64,000 bases of DNA from Atrichornis clamosus (lineage: Eukaryota > Chordata > Aves > Passeriformes > Menuridae): assembly GCA_013400975.1 (NCBI GenBank), contig WBMZ01012029.1, positions 1-64,000 on the forward strand. The letters are read 5' to 3'. Below are positions 1 to 12,240 of the stretch, piece by piece; position 1 is the first letter of the stretch; each line of letters begins with the position of its first letter. Both the position numbers and the translations under genes were made by a program. The notes below the pieces were generated by a model. That model was not told the DNA's origin, ran no database searches, and worked only from the letters and a program-made list of their open reading frames with translations.

Positions 1-1181
1 AAAGGGAAAGGGAAAGGGAAATGAAAGACAAAGGATACATTTAACCTTTCAGCCTCCCCAGGTTGCCACTGTACCATCCCTCTTTCCTCTCTGTCTCTGT
101 AAAAATCACAAGTTTTAGCCATAGTCAATAAATTCTTGTTTTGTAAAACTATCAGCCTTTCTATGTACGCTGCCCTTGTTGCTCAGGGGAAAAAAAAAAA
201 AAAACACAAAAAAATCCCACAAACAAAAACTCCACTGTATTTGGTAGGAAGATGCAGTAGTGGGTATATAATCAAAAAAGCCAAAATATCCCTATTTCAC
301 TTCCATAAGAACCTCTCAAGACCACCTGTACTACTACCTTTTACTACTGAATAGCTCCATTCCACAGTCTCTCTCTCTCTCCTTCTCAGCACATGCCTTG
401 GATTCCCACATGGCCATCCAGGAGCTCAAGAATATCACGTCTGTTATTAAAAATAACATCCAAACACATTTTACTTCGTTCATTCATGGCGAGAGGTGCT
501 TCTTTCTTGGTGAACTCCCAGCCTGCTTCAGCAAGCAGAACTGACTCACTTCTCCCACAAATGACTGCATGCCTTTTACATTATTCATACTCCAAGTTGC
601 TATTTCTCTGCATTAGCAAACAAGAACAAAATACCCAGGGTTTCATTTTTATGTCTTTCAGTGAGGTGAAAATGCTGTTGATGGATTTCTTCCTCAAGCA
701 AAAAGTTTGCTGGACCAACAGCCTGCTGTAATTAAGGTTAGAAACCTCAATTAAAAAGAAAATCCAATTTTTGGTGTTGTTTCTTTCTGTAACAGAATCA
801 CTGTTTCTGTTTGTGCTACGTGAATTACAGGATGATGCCAGATAAAACGTATCACATAAACATAAAATGACAGAGATTATTCAAGATTATTCCAAGTTAA
901 AAAATCAACACACTGCAGCAGCAGATTCTTAAAGGCACTGGACCAACATGCAAAGACTTGGAGATGGAAAAGAAGTAATTAGAGAGGCAACTCCCATCCC
1001 TGGCCCAGGTGCTATCTCAATCTTCAGGGTGTTTTTCATGGCCTGAAGCTTTCACCAACCTTAGTTTTACAGATGGGAAGTGGGGAAGAAAAAAAAAAAT
1101 AGGATAAAAGCTTTGTTTAGGACTTCTTCCATATTAATTAAAAACCTGCTGATGAGACAGAAGAAATGAAGCAAGCCATGT
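1..1181. other. Anonymous non-coding DNA with simple repeats
   Basis: The window opens with a short AAAGGG array (1-22), which is not the vertebrate telomere unit. A 15-A run lies at 190-204, a CT run at about 368-384 and an A run near 1089-1099. The open frames at 136-354 and 393-731 have no recognisable domain and low-complexity composition. I see no gene here. Confidence 0.6.
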
Positions 1182-1356
1182 GGTTGCCTTGAGAGGTTGT
1201 AGATGCCCCATCCCTTTAAGTTTTCAAGGACAGGTTGGGTGGGGCTCTGAACAACCTGATCTGGTGAGTGGCATCCCTGCCCATGGCAGGGGGCTGGAAT
1301 TAGATGGCCTTTAAGGTTCCTTGTAACTCAAATTGTTCTATGATATTCTATATATA
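1182..1356 (+). mobile_element. CR1 LINE 3' end, 5'-truncated
   Basis: The copy starts inside the 'ggttgcc..gaggttgtagatgccccatccc' block and runs through 'ggtggggctctgaacaacctgatctgg' and 'ccatggcagggggctggaattagatggcctttaaggttcc'. It ends at 'ttctatgatattctat', so the tail repeats are eroded. Only the last ~170 nt of the element are present. An AT-rich stretch follows directly. Confidence 0.9.
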
Positions 1357-3139
1357 ATATAGAATAAATAAAATGTCTGCAAATATAAATACATAATTTG
1401 GTGACTTCATACTGAACATGTTTGGCTTAATGGTTTGAGCACCAGAAGGTAAAACAGATCCTCTGCTCCCCACTCATCCTCATCCTTGGTCACCTGGGAT
1501 GCTCCTACAGAGAGAAAACATCCCAAATCTCTTCCTACCCTATTCACTGGCTGAACTTACAGAGCTCTGCTTTGCTAAAACATGTTAGCTGCAAGATTTT
1601 CCATCCTTTCTTGAAATATGGGTGGGAAAGATGCAAAGAGCAATGGGATTCCCTCCTGTTTCTATCACTTCTTTCTTTTTTATTTTATTCCGAGTTTCCT
1701 TTGTGGCAGGACTTGCATAAATTAAACATTGAAGAAGGGTGGAAGGAGCAGGGAGGGAAACAGAAGGGGGAGGGAGGCGTAATGCAATTATAACACCTAA
1801 GCCAATCTATTACAGAGCTGCAGGGGACAAGGACAGAGAGATCCTGTCTTGAATAATTCCTGCTACTCCCGAGGGCTCCAGCAGCTCAGCTCCAGCCTCC
1901 AACACCTCCAGCACCAGGAGCTGCCTGTGCTGAGCATCATGGCTTACACCGACTGGACAGTGGAAAGGTGCTGTGCTCCCCCTGGAAAAACATGATGCAG
2001 ATGAAGCAGAGCTAAGGTTTAATTAGAGAAGAACTGATAAGCACCTCAAGGTGATGGTGGGGGATTGTTCTGCAGAGGTGAGTTTTGCAGGGCTCGGGGC
2101 TGGCTGGATGCTGGTGCCACCGGACATCTGCGGCCACCGCTGCAGGGGGGTTCCTGCAGCCAAAGTCAGGCTGTGTAAAACACATTTACCAAATGCATTT
2201 ACCCTTCCTCTGAGTCAGAGACATTCATTTTTTTCCTTGAAAAATAAGAAGAGAAAAAGTGGATGCCACAAGTGGAGATGGGAAGTTCCAGATGCCTTGC
2301 CTGGAACTTCGCGGGAAGAACTGCCCAGGTCTCAGGGTGGATGTGGAGCGTTGGATGTTGTAAAAAGGAGTGGGGAAATTACAAATTCAATTCAGATTTT
2401 CATTTCACAAACAAGGCACACTTGGAGATTGGAGAGGGGTGAAATCCTCGACTGTGTGCCTCTGTGTCACTTCCAGGGAGTTGCTTTTCTGACTGCCACC
2501 GTACTCCACGTGGCACTTTTAAAGGTCATGGCTGAAGGGGCTCTTCCAGCAAAGCCTTCAATGAACTCTGAGTAAAATAAAAACACACAGGAACAAGCCA
2601 ATGACAAAAGCAAGGCAAGGACAGAATTTCTGAGCAAATGCCCTCCAGAGCTGCTGCCTTCCTGCCACCCTGCCCTCTGCAACACTCTCCCAAAATCATT
2701 TACTGGCAGGATCATTCATAGCAGCATCCAGGTTCAGCAAACAGCGAGGCACATCCTACCACAAGGTCAAGAGCAATCCAGAACTGTAATTCCTATCTGT
2801 CCAGCCAGGCAACACGAGTGTACAGAACCTTTTGCATTTTCAGGCAAAATGTTTCCACTTTCAGATATCTGCTACCAGCAGTGAACCCTCACAAATAATG
2901 GATCATGATATAAGTGCAGAGGAATTTTTAGAGGAAGCAATTGAGGATAACCAAGTTCAAATAGGACTTAAAAGAAAAATCCTGCCAGTTCACACTCAGG
3001 AAAACAACAAACAAGCCATAAATTAATAAACTCCACCCAGCCAATCACACTCACTGCTTCTCTCTACTTGGGTTTGAGAAATAAAGTCCTATGAGTCCAT
3101 GATGCTGTTCTCCAGCAATCACCATCATCCTGCTGGTGC
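1357..3139. other. Anonymous non-coding DNA
   Basis: The left end is AT-rich (TATATATAATATAG). A more GC-rich stretch at 1860-2170 has many CAGCTCC/CTCCAGC words. The open frame at 2051-2575 (174 codons) crosses this GC-rich part but matches no family I know, and the overlapping antisense frame at 2467-2715 is equally unconvincing. I see no supported gene. Confidence 0.55.
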
Positions 3140-3484
3140 CTAAATTGGAAAGTGGGCTCAGGGGAGACCTCATTGCACTCTGCAACTACCTGAAAGGAGG
3201 TTGTGGTGAAGTGGGAGTCAGCAACTAGCAACAGGACATGGGCAAATGGACTCAGGTTGTGCCAGGGGAGGTTCAGGTGGGATATAAGGAAAGGTTTCCT
3301 CACTGAAAGAGTGGCTAAGCACTGGCACGAGGAAGTGGTGGAGTCACCATCCCTGGAAGTGTTCAAAAAAGGAGTAGATGTGGCACTTTGCAATATGGTT
3401 TAGTGGGTGTTCATTCAAAGGTTGGACTTTGACAATTTTAAAGGTATTTTCCAACCTTAATCATTCTATGATTCTGTGATTCCA
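3140..3484 (+). mobile_element. CR1 LINE 3' region, older subfamily
   Basis: The order of recognisable blocks is 'ctcaggggagacctcattgcactctgcaactacctgaaaggagg', 'gtgccaggggaggttcaggtgggatata', 'ctaagcactggcacgaggaagtggtggagtcaccatccctgg', 'gtagatgtggcactt' and 'attttccaaccttaatcattctatgattctgtgatt'. The 'gtggtggagtcaccatccc' and 'ttttccaacctta' versions differ from most copies in this window and mark a separate, probably older, CR1 subfamily. About 345 nt remain. Overlapping open frames on either strand are shadows of the repeat. Confidence 0.93.
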
Positions 3485-4979
3485 GCTCCAGACACTTCTC
3501 CCTGGACGTGGTTCACCCCAAAGGCCATTCAACAGATCCACCAGGTGAGCCCATCACAGCTGATGGTTATAAAACTGCCCCCAGGCAGCAGAAACCCAGC
3601 CAGAAGCTCCTGGAGAGAAAAGCTGATGTCCAGAAGCACCCCCCAGCTGAAAAGTCACAGCAATCAGGGGAGACATGCTCAGTCTAAATCCCATTTCTTG
3701 ACTTTTTGGGCCAGTGGTGTTATGGAGAGGACATGGCTGGGAGCTGAAGTGGGTTCCCGTGGGTGAGAATGGGATGGAGAAGCCTCTCCAGCTGGTTAAG
3801 GACTATGGCCTGGCTGCAAAACACGAGTCTGCTGTGGTGCTCTTGCAGCTGAAGGGCAGTTTGCACATTCCAGATCAGCTGCAGCCTGGAGGGGAGATGA
3901 GTGAGGCAAAAAACGTCCCCAAAAACACCTGAGGAGCTATTCCTTCATCAACAGGGACCCAGAGAAGAAATATCTACTTTGGTGCAGTAGGATTTGAGTT
4001 TTTCAAGAGCCACATTTACTGACATGCATCACAAGGAACAGGACATTCCCTGGAATCAACACACACCAGAAATATTTTGACTTGTCCTGGAGCTGTGATA
4101 ATTTTCCCACCAAGACATCAGCTACACCACCTAAAGCATACAAACTGAAAACTCTTCTGTTTTTCTTCCTTGAGTTGAATCCCAATTGGATTTTATCTCT
4201 TGGGTAACGAGGATACTGATGGAGTAGGAACATCCAAAATCAGAACATCAAATTCCTTATTCCCTAAAGAGTGCATAAATGCTGGTTTGACTTTTAAACT
4301 GCAAAATGAATGTTTTCGTTGTTCACTGGGGCTCTGCATGTGTGTGTGTGTCCTGGTGGGGGTGGGATAACCATAAAAACATCCCACATGGAAACAGCAT
4401 TAGCACATTCCTTTCATACACATTTTTCTCCTTCTAACAAGGAACTATTTCACAGAATAACCCCTTTTGTTCACTGTACAGCACAAGAGATATAAATACA
4501 TTAGCCTATGACTACAGGAGCAGAAGGTGAATAATATCAGGTAGTTTAAATCTTGTTTTTCCTGCTTAGTTCCACTGGTTGCAACCTTTGATGGAGTCAA
4601 GCACCTTATTTTGGGTATCTGCTTTGGAATAAAAGGAATCATTTTCCAGACCACAGAAGGACTAAGAGCCAGATGCACTTTAATCCTGCCTGCTGTCGAG
4701 AACAGCTGGCCATGTTCCAGTAAACTGTTTTACTTATTTCCAATGTTTTTATATTTAGTAACTTGTAGATATTAAAAAAAAAAAGAAGAAAAAAAAAAGG
4801 GACAAGGCCAAAAGGATGATGGAGTAGCAGGTGAAGGGTTCAAGAGCTGCAATTCCATTACCAGTTTGATTTCCTCAGCAGAAATCATCTTGTTTGCAGG
4901 TGGGAAACAAAATCTTCCCCACAAGCACATGAACACAGGCACACCCAGGATCACATTTTCAGTACAAGTGAAGTTTAAG
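3485..4979. other. Anonymous non-coding DNA
   Basis: It holds a short TG run at about 4337-4350 and an A-rich tract with interspersed G at about 4768-4799. Open frames at 3476-3766 and 3714-3932 have no recognisable product. No splice-site and frame combination stood out. Confidence 0.55.
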
Positions 4980-5430
4980 TCCAGAGGAGGCCACGGAGAT
5001 ACTCCAAGGGCTGGAGCCCCTCTGCTCTGGAGCCAGGCTGGGACAGCTGGAGATGTTTATCTGGAGAAGGGAAGGCTCCAGGGAGACCTCAGAGACCCTT
5101 CCAGTGCCTGAAGGGGCTCCAGGGGAGAGAGACTTTGGACAAGGGATGGAGTGACAGAACAAGGGGGAATGTCTTCTCACTGACATAGGGGAGATTTAGA
5201 TTGGATATTAGGAAGAAATTCTGTATTTCTTTATGTGAGGGTTTTGAGGCACTGGAAGAGGGTGCCCAGAGAATTTGTGGATGCCTTATCCCTGGAAGTG
5301 TTCAAGGCCAAGTTGGATGGAGCTTTGAGCAACTTGGTCTAGTGGAAGGTGTCCATGACCATGGCAGGGGGTTGGAAATAGATGGTGTTTAAGGTCCAAC
5401 CCAAACCATTCTGTGATTCCATCATTTTTT
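4980..5430 (+). mobile_element. CR1 LINE 3' region, ~450 nt
   Basis: The copy begins with 'gaggaggccacggagatactccaagggctggagcccctctgc', the part that precedes 'ggagaag..aaggctccagggagacctcagag'. It continues through 'gatttagattggatattaggaagaaattctgta', 'tggaagtgttcaaggccaagttggatgg' and 'tctagtggaaggtgtcc' to 'ccaacccaaaccattctgtgattccatca'. This is one of the longer copies in the window. It lacks most of ORF2 and carries indels, for example 'acaagggatggagtgacagaacaaggggg'. Confidence 0.94.
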
Positions 5431-7881
5431 GCAGGATGAGAACAATATCTGTTTGTACTAAACTCTCACTATACCTGCCCTCGAGCTTTATTTCCATGCT
5501 GTCACACAAAGGTGCCTGTGCTGACAAAATCCCACTTGTTTAACAGGAGGAACAAGCCTTTTTGCATTAGGAATTTAAAAACATAGTTATAATATATTAT
5601 ACTCAGCCACCAAGCCCATCTCCCTCCTGACAGACTGGGCTGAGTATTCATGATCTAAAAAAAAAAAAACAACTCAAAGGGGACTCTCTCAACCTCCCCC
5701 TTTCCCCAAGCACAGAAAGGATGCTATTTAAATCCAGTGACAATCCACAGCACACAAAGGACAGAGGAATTGAAGTTTGGAGAGCAATGACGTAATATGG
5801 TGAAAAATAATAATCAAAGGCTGAATTCTGCTATTTCCAACAGGCAGCTTAGCACCCATAGCTGTGTTCCTTAGCTGTGCTCTCCTACAAGAGCATCCTG
5901 CTGAAAAGTAACTTTAAGTTTCTACATCCCATATATAGCAGTGACATTTTTATTCTGCTAATTGATTAAAAAAGGAGGCAAAAAGAAAATCAACTTTTGA
6001 ACTACCTAAGAGCAGTAGCTTTTTTGGCAGGGAATTATGTTTTTTAAGATGAGTGCAGAGTCTTTAGGACAGCACATTTGCCACAGACAAAGCTCTCTGC
6101 AGGCACCTTCTCTTGCCTGCAAGGATGATAATTATTTTCAGAGAAATAAATCTTAACTTGTAGCTTGCAACATCTCTTGCAGGCCTTTGAAACAGCATGG
6201 TGTGAATTCTTTTCGGTGCAGCTCTGCTGACCTTCACACATATAATATTACATTCATTAAATATCCTTACCAGACTTGTTGCTGAGATGTTCCACTCTGG
6301 ACAACTTTTCATGTCCAGGACAGCAACTCCACACCATGGAAGGAGAGGATTGTGGGTAGTACCCACCTCAAAAGAGTCTGATGCTTCTGCTTTTTATTTT
6401 CATGCATTGATTTTCAAATCAGGTTAGAAATAACTAGAAACTTCTTAATTTACACTGCTGATAGGTGCCACTACAAAAGCAACTACGACTCTGTGGCAGG
6501 GAAAAGCAAACTTCTCTAGATTTAGGTATTTGTCATTTAATTTATGAACAAAGTTGTAGTTGTTTAACTCTCTGAAGCTTTCTGATGGCAGGGGAAAAGG
6601 GGAGAAGGCCAGTTTTAAAGCACACATCCACACAAAGCTCCTTTAATGCTTAGCAGGGACATTTTGATGTCACACCTTTGGAATCTGCAGTGAGTACACG
6701 CTCTGGGAATCAACACACCATCACTGCTTCTAGAAGCAGCAGAAATGGACCAAAAATGGATTAGACATTGATATTTTCTGGCTAGAAAATAAAGCAGATT
6801 GCTTCTCAGGAACACACTTGGAGCCCAACTTTCCAACCTCGCTGCAAGCAGTGGCACAGAGTTATTACACCAGAATTTACGGAGAGCACTCAGTGCTTTG
6901 CCCTTCATTTCAAATTCCTGCAGCTCAGCATTTCTCAGCCTGTGCCACATGGACAACTTTGTCTTTTACCGAAGACACCCCAACCCCGAGTTTTTTGCCA
7001 AACAATCTAAAACATGACATTTTAAAGGCACCTAGAAGCCCAAAGGACCTCTGTGTAGCTCCTCTAGATCACATATCAAGTCCAATCAGAGAAGAGTGGT
7101 CACATCCAAAGGTACAAATCCTCTGTGGTTGCCAGATTTGGAGTCAGGCATTTCAGAGCCAGTGTGAGATGGGTGGGCTGACTGCACGATGCACATCCTA
7201 AATTCACCTGGACATTTTAATCCAACAGAATCTGTTATCACATAGGCATGGGACCCTTAGAATTGCTCTTCCCCTTCCTTCTCCAGGGTAGCTGGGTGGT
7301 TGGTAGCATTTAGTAGGTGGAAAAAGGGCACAAACAGAGTAGAGCCAGAAGTAGACGTTTGTGTGGATGGCTCTTATAGAAAGCCATCAAATACCTACAA
7401 AATGTCATAAAAGGAGCTTAAAATGGGATGCAGTGACCCAAACCAACTCTACTGTGCCTAAACTGCTACAAATTGCATAGAAGTCTCTCTGTCTGCCTAC
7501 CGAAGAACCACTCAAAACTGCTCCTCAAAACACCACGTATTTTGTCTAACCAGATGCCAAACACACCAAAATGCTGTTTCCCCGTTCCTCTTCCAAGGGA
7601 CCAGTGCAGATGCACCACAGACCTCACCCTTCAATGAACCACAGCCTCCCCATGCACATCCACTAGGATTAAAAAACATCCTCTACTATGTAAGGATCAC
7701 AGTAGCTGCAGGGTCCCAAGAGAAATTCCGGAATACTGATCCTTCTGGGATGGTATCTGCCATTAGAATGTTATTTTCCAATATTTCACTTGTGATCTCC
7801 AAGGAAAGTCAACCACTGATTTAATTCAAGGAGTGTACAGGGACATAGGGGGACACCTGAGTTTAGCAGCAGACAACTCAA
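5431..7881. other. Anonymous non-coding DNA
   Basis: About 2.4 kb without recognised repeats apart from an A run at about 5658-5670. Several short open frames (6044-6366 and 6615-6956 on minus; 6818-7201 on plus) have no recognisable motif. I cannot assign a function. Confidence 0.5.
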
Positions 7882-7979
7882 GGGATAACTTGGTCTAGTG
7901 GGAGGTGTCCCATGGCAGGGAGGTTGGAATGAGAAAATCTTGAAAGTCCCTTCCAATCCAAACAATTCCATTATTCTAA
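7882..7979 (+). mobile_element. CR1 LINE 3' end, short and diverged
   Basis: Only the last ~100 nt survive: 'aacttggtctagtgggaggtgtcccatggcagggaggttggaatgagaaaatcttgaaagtcccttccaatccaaacaattccattattcta'. A few bases of the usual 'ccctgcccatggcag' are missing and the tail repeat is degenerate. Confidence 0.85.
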
Positions 7980-8342
7980 GACAAGGGCACTTCAAGACGT
8001 GAACATGAGGGAAGCAGACAGCTTCTGGGTAAACCATCCAAAATTATTTTTGGAACACTTTGTTAAAGGCAATGAATCCAATAAGAGCATGAATTATAAT
8101 GGGGACTGACACAAGCCCTCCTGCAGCACTGGTTCTTTGCCTCCAACCCTTGGATCAGCCCCTCCTGGGAAACTCTAAGAACCTAAAATATAATTATAAA
8201 ATGCAAACTAAAACAAACACAAGCAGAGGTCAAGTTTAATTACTGTATGGGAGATAAATGTTCACATTCATCTTCCTACTGTGCACAGTGCTGAGCATTC
8301 CTGGAGACAAAGATGAAGGGATTTTGTAAAGAACAAAAATGA
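7980..8342. other. Spacer between two CR1 copies
   Basis: About 360 nt of AT-rich DNA with no repeat or gene that I recognise. Confidence 0.5.
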
Positions 8343-8523
8343 GAGTGTTGAGGCACCAGAAGGGTTGCCCAGAGAATTTTTGGCTGCTCAGTCCCTGTGT
8401 TTGTTCAAAGTCAGATTGGATGGGGCTTGGAGCAACCTGGTCTAGTGGAAGGTGTCCCTGCCCTGGCAGGGGGTTGGAATGAGATGATCTTTAAGGTGTT
8501 TTCCAACCCAAACCATTCTATGA
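8343..8523 (+). mobile_element. CR1 LINE 3' end
   Basis: The copy runs from 'gttgaggcaccagaagggttgcccagagaatttttgg' through 'gattggatggggcttggagcaacctggtctagtggaaggtgtccctgccctggcag' to 'ccaacccaaaccattctatgag'. The tail is cut after one partial octamer. It belongs to the abundant subfamily of this window. Confidence 0.92.
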
Positions 8524-9814
8524 GAGGAAAAAACAAAAGCACAACATGGAAGTTTGGTGCCAGCCATGACAGCCATCTGCCAGCAGATCTCTCTCACACA
8601 TCCCAGGAGTGGTTTTGCAGTTGCACTGGGAAAGGAGGAGGAGGTTCAGAACTGCAAAGCAAAGAGGAAAAGTCAGCAACTTCTCCACAGCCAGAACCAC
8701 TTGCGAGCCACAAAAAATTGGTTACAGAGAATCCTAAAGACTCAGCCTCTACTTTATAAAAGAGAATAACACTGACCTACTTTTCAGCACACTTGCAAAG
8801 CTGCTGGAGATGCCACAGTGAAAGGCACTACAGAAACCTAAAGCAGCACTGCCTCAGATACACAGGAATAAGGTTATCGCCGAAATGCAGCAAGGAACTT
8901 TCTGCAGCGAAGGTAACAGATAACACATCAAATAATACAGAGAGCTAGAAAACTTTTTTTTTTTTAAATAATATGTTTTTAAAGAGCATTCGGGACATAC
9001 TCTTGCAAATGGTGTCCCAGTTCTATTTAATAATCACAAAAAGCAAAAGGAGCTTCTTTACGGGCAAGGATTGTCTCTGGAAGGACCCCACATGATAACC
9101 TGCACTGAGCTCAAATTATTAACTTAAAATATGGGGATGAGTTGATCCAGTCAGGATTCATATCTATATGGGAATAATGAATTAATCAGGTCCTGTGTGA
9201 TTCAAAGGAAGCCTTCAGTGGTAAAGTGGAGGAATGTATAAAGAACAGAAATTTCTCTGGTGGAGGGAAAAAGAGGTCCTGGACACTGTACAATATATTT
9301 AGCTTTGCTAGGGAAAAGCAAAGCTGGGCTGTTGAGTTCTTTAGAAATAACATGGTTTCTTGCTTGCATTTGTACAACCACGCAAATGAAGCTCAAGCCT
9401 CCACCAAGATGTACATTAAAATTATTATTTCTTTTCAAAGTGCTGAATTTGCCCTTACCATTTATAGAGACAAGTTTTCAAATCTTCTGCTGCAGCAGTT
9501 CTTCCCCACATTCCCACTGCCCATGAAAAGACATTCTTTCCTCCAAATGGGAAAAGAAAGTCAATCTCTGCAGGATGAGAGCTTTGGTAAGCAGAACTGG
9601 AGTGTGCACAGACTAAAAAAAAAATAAATAAAAATGGAGCTAAAGGTAGCAGGTCCAACAGGAAAGCCTTGAAAAATAACAATCAATTCTTGATTTCAAG
9701 AGCTCTATCATACCAATCAGCATTTGGTCCTTTCATTTTGGCCATAAGACCATCACTTGCTCAACCCTTCATATTCCTGCAGAAATCCTATTCCTAGATA
9801 AAAATGGGTACCCA
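8524..9814. other. Anonymous non-coding DNA
   Basis: It contains a T run at about 8953-8964 and an A-rich stretch at about 9615-9633. The overlapping open frames at 9226-9627 in different phases show no family signature. Confidence 0.5.
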
Positions 9815-10178
9815 GAAATCACAGAAATGTAGAATAGTTTGTGCTGGAAAGACCCTTTAAAGGTCATCTCATTTCAAACCCCCTGCAATGAGCAGGGACG
9901 TCCTCAACTGGACCAGTTCGCTCAGAGCCCTGTCCAACCTCAGCTTGAGTGTTTCCAGGGGTGGGGCATCCACCTCCTCTTTGGGCAACCTGGTCCAGTG
10001 TCTCACCACACTCAGCATAAAAAATTTATTCCTGATATCCAGTCTAAATCTATCCTCCTTTAGTTCCAAGCCATTACCCCTTGTCCTACCAATATATACC
10101 CCACTAAAAACTTGTCCTCATCTTTCTTTAAGCCCCCTTTAGTACTGAAGGGCCACCACAAAGGTCTCCCTAGAGAGA
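9815..10178 (-). mobile_element. CR1 LINE 3' region, antisense, ~360 nt
   Basis: Read on the plus strand, it starts with the reversed tail 'aatcacagaaatgtagaatagtttgtgctggaaagacccttt'. It continues through 'tgcaatgagcagggacgtcctcaactggaccagttcgctcagagccctgtcc', 'gggcaacctggtccagtgtctcacca' and 'cttgtcctaccaatatatacc' to 'ggccaccacaaaggtctccctagagag'. The 'caatgagcagggacgtcctcaac' version marks a diverged copy. Confidence 0.92.
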
Positions 10179-12063
10179 GGGCAATTAAATCCTTTAAACT
10201 AGTGAGTGAATATCTGGAATTAACCATTTAGAAGCCATCAATAGGAAGGAACACACTCTGCAGCCCAGTGACACATAGAAACCTCAGCTGTTTCACAGAA
10301 ACTCATCTCAAAGGCGTTTTAAACCCCACAGACTCCTCAGCAACAGCCAATTCTGCTCCCAGCAGGACCCATCCGCCCTGTGAGCACCTGCATCTGGAAG
10401 GATGACCCCCACCATGGGCTAATCCATCCCAGCCAGGTCAGCCGGCCGTCAGCACCTCCAGGGGGTATCTTCCCATCCTCAGGACTGTCTGCCTTGCAAT
10501 AACTCAATCCGTGGTGCTTCCAGTGCCCCTCCTCAGAGGCTATTTCACACCTTCATAGATCTCGCTCTGAAAGCATTTCTTCCTCCCAGTCTAATCTTCG
10601 GCAAAATTTGACAGCAATAAAAATGTAATAAACCAGCCAGTCGGATTACAGATATACTGCAGTCTGGAAAAGATGAAAGGCTGTATTGTTAAGAGATATA
10701 ATTCCAGCAGCTTCCACAGTGTAGCCTGTGCATACACAGAGGAAGAAAAGGAACTGAAGCAGCTTATATTTTGTCTTGTAAGTCGCCTAAAATAAACCCA
10801 GCTTCTGATCCTCAGCTCACATCAGGAGAACGGCACTGAAGAAAGCTAATAAAGACCTGCCAAATATCTCATGAGGACAAAATACCTGTGTGTTCACACC
10901 AATGCATCAAGTGAAGTGATATGGAGAAGGGAAAGGAGGGCTGTGTGCTTGGAAATCAAATATTCAAGAGCAGAAGGAAACATACACAGAGTTATTCTGC
11001 TTTGGGTCATTTTGAAGAGAAATCACTGCCATCAGATTGTGCTCAGTAGTAACTGTGTGGCTACAGTGCCACTGCAAATACTCTTAATTTCATTTATATT
11101 GGTGGACATTAAAATACTCTTAATTTCATTTGTATTGGTTGGACATTAAAAAAGCAAAGAAACAATAAAAAAACCCCGTACTATGCCTCAAAGAAGACCA
11201 ATAAAAATGAAACATTTAGCCATGAGGCTTGGTTGAAGATGAATTGGAGCTTTTATAATAACAATAATAATTTATTCCACCATGGACAGCAGATGATTAA
11301 AGATGAGCAAAGGTTTCCACATATCTGGATTTACATCAGGATACTCAATCCATTTGGTTACAGGAGCAGCAATTAATCATTGTTGGGGAAAGAAGACATC
11401 TTAAGAAAATCTTGAGGTTTCAGAAGTGAGTTTTAACACCTTTAGGAGAGCAGTTGCTCTCACGAGCTGAGACATCTTGAAAAAATGGTAACTTATAAGA
11501 TTTTAGCTTGACATTTTATTGAAACTGGTATCACCCTTTCATGTTAAGAAAAAATGAAACAAAACAAAACAAAAACCAAAAAAATCCATCATGAGAAACT
11601 TTTTAGACCCACAAATTCAAATGCAACCAGCATTCATCAAAAAGATCAATGAGACACAACTGAAGACAGTGTTAAAGATAAAAATTTGACTGCAAAAGTC
11701 TTGGAGCAAGAGGAGGAAGGTACCACACGTCATCAGTTCCCAGACCACTCTAAAGAAGACATCTCTCTTTTTGTCCATAATCCATTTTCTCACTGCTGCC
11801 TCATCAACTCAATAGCCATATTTTCTGCCCAGCTTCCAATCCTACTTAGAGAAATGAAAATCCCAGTCTGGGAACAGCTGCTCAAGAAATAAATCTCTTC
11901 AACAGCTTAATGGTAGAACTGCAAGAAGGGCAATTTCAGAGTTAGCATCAGAGCTGTTCTGGAGACCTGCAACTTCCTCCTGAACACAGGGTAAATCTGT
12001 GCAGATTCACTTCATGGGGTAGGAAATCTCTGACATTCTAACCTAAAATAAGACAAACTCAGA
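10179..12063. other. Anonymous non-coding DNA with a 36-bp tandem duplication
   Basis: It includes the tandem duplication at 11076-11148 (listed separately), an ATT/AAT-rich run at about 11255-11275 and an AAAAC-type run at about 11555-11586. A stretch at 10330-10600 is more GC-rich and could be an old unrecognised repeat. I see no supported gene. Confidence 0.5.
11076..11148. repeat. Two-copy tandem duplication, 36/37-bp unit
   Basis: Unit one (11076-11111) and unit two (11112-11148) both read 'aaatactcttaatttcat..' and end in 'ggacatta'. They differ by one substitution (tatatt versus tgtatt) and a one-base insertion (ggtgg versus ggttgg). High identity suggests a recent local duplication. 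Confidence 0.95.
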
Positions 12064-12240
12064 GTCAAAGAGAAGTTTAGGTTGGAAAAGAACTCTGGAA
12101 GTCTCTATGAAGTAGCTACTTCTCCTTGAAGTAGCTCAAATTAAAGTACTGGCCACACTTTTATTAACACAGGATGTGGTTGACCTTCTCTGGCACAATG
12201 ACACTCTGCTGACTCATGTTCAGGTTTATATTTACGTCCT
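12064..12240 (-). mobile_element. Old, internally deleted CR1 fragment (antisense)
   Basis: The plus strand reads 'agaagtttaggttggaaaagaactctggaagtctct', a degraded reversed CR1 3' end. After a break it reads 'ggccacacttttattaacacaggatgtggttgaccttctctggcac' and 'ctgctgactcatgttcag', the reversed stretch that in CR1 lies just upstream of the 3' region. The middle is deleted or beyond recognition. A perfect 14-bp palindrome sits at 12109-12122. Confidence 0.5.

Noticed and set aside
1..22. AAAGGG array as a telomeric repeat
   Set aside because: The vertebrate telomere unit is TTAGGG; this is a short simple repeat.
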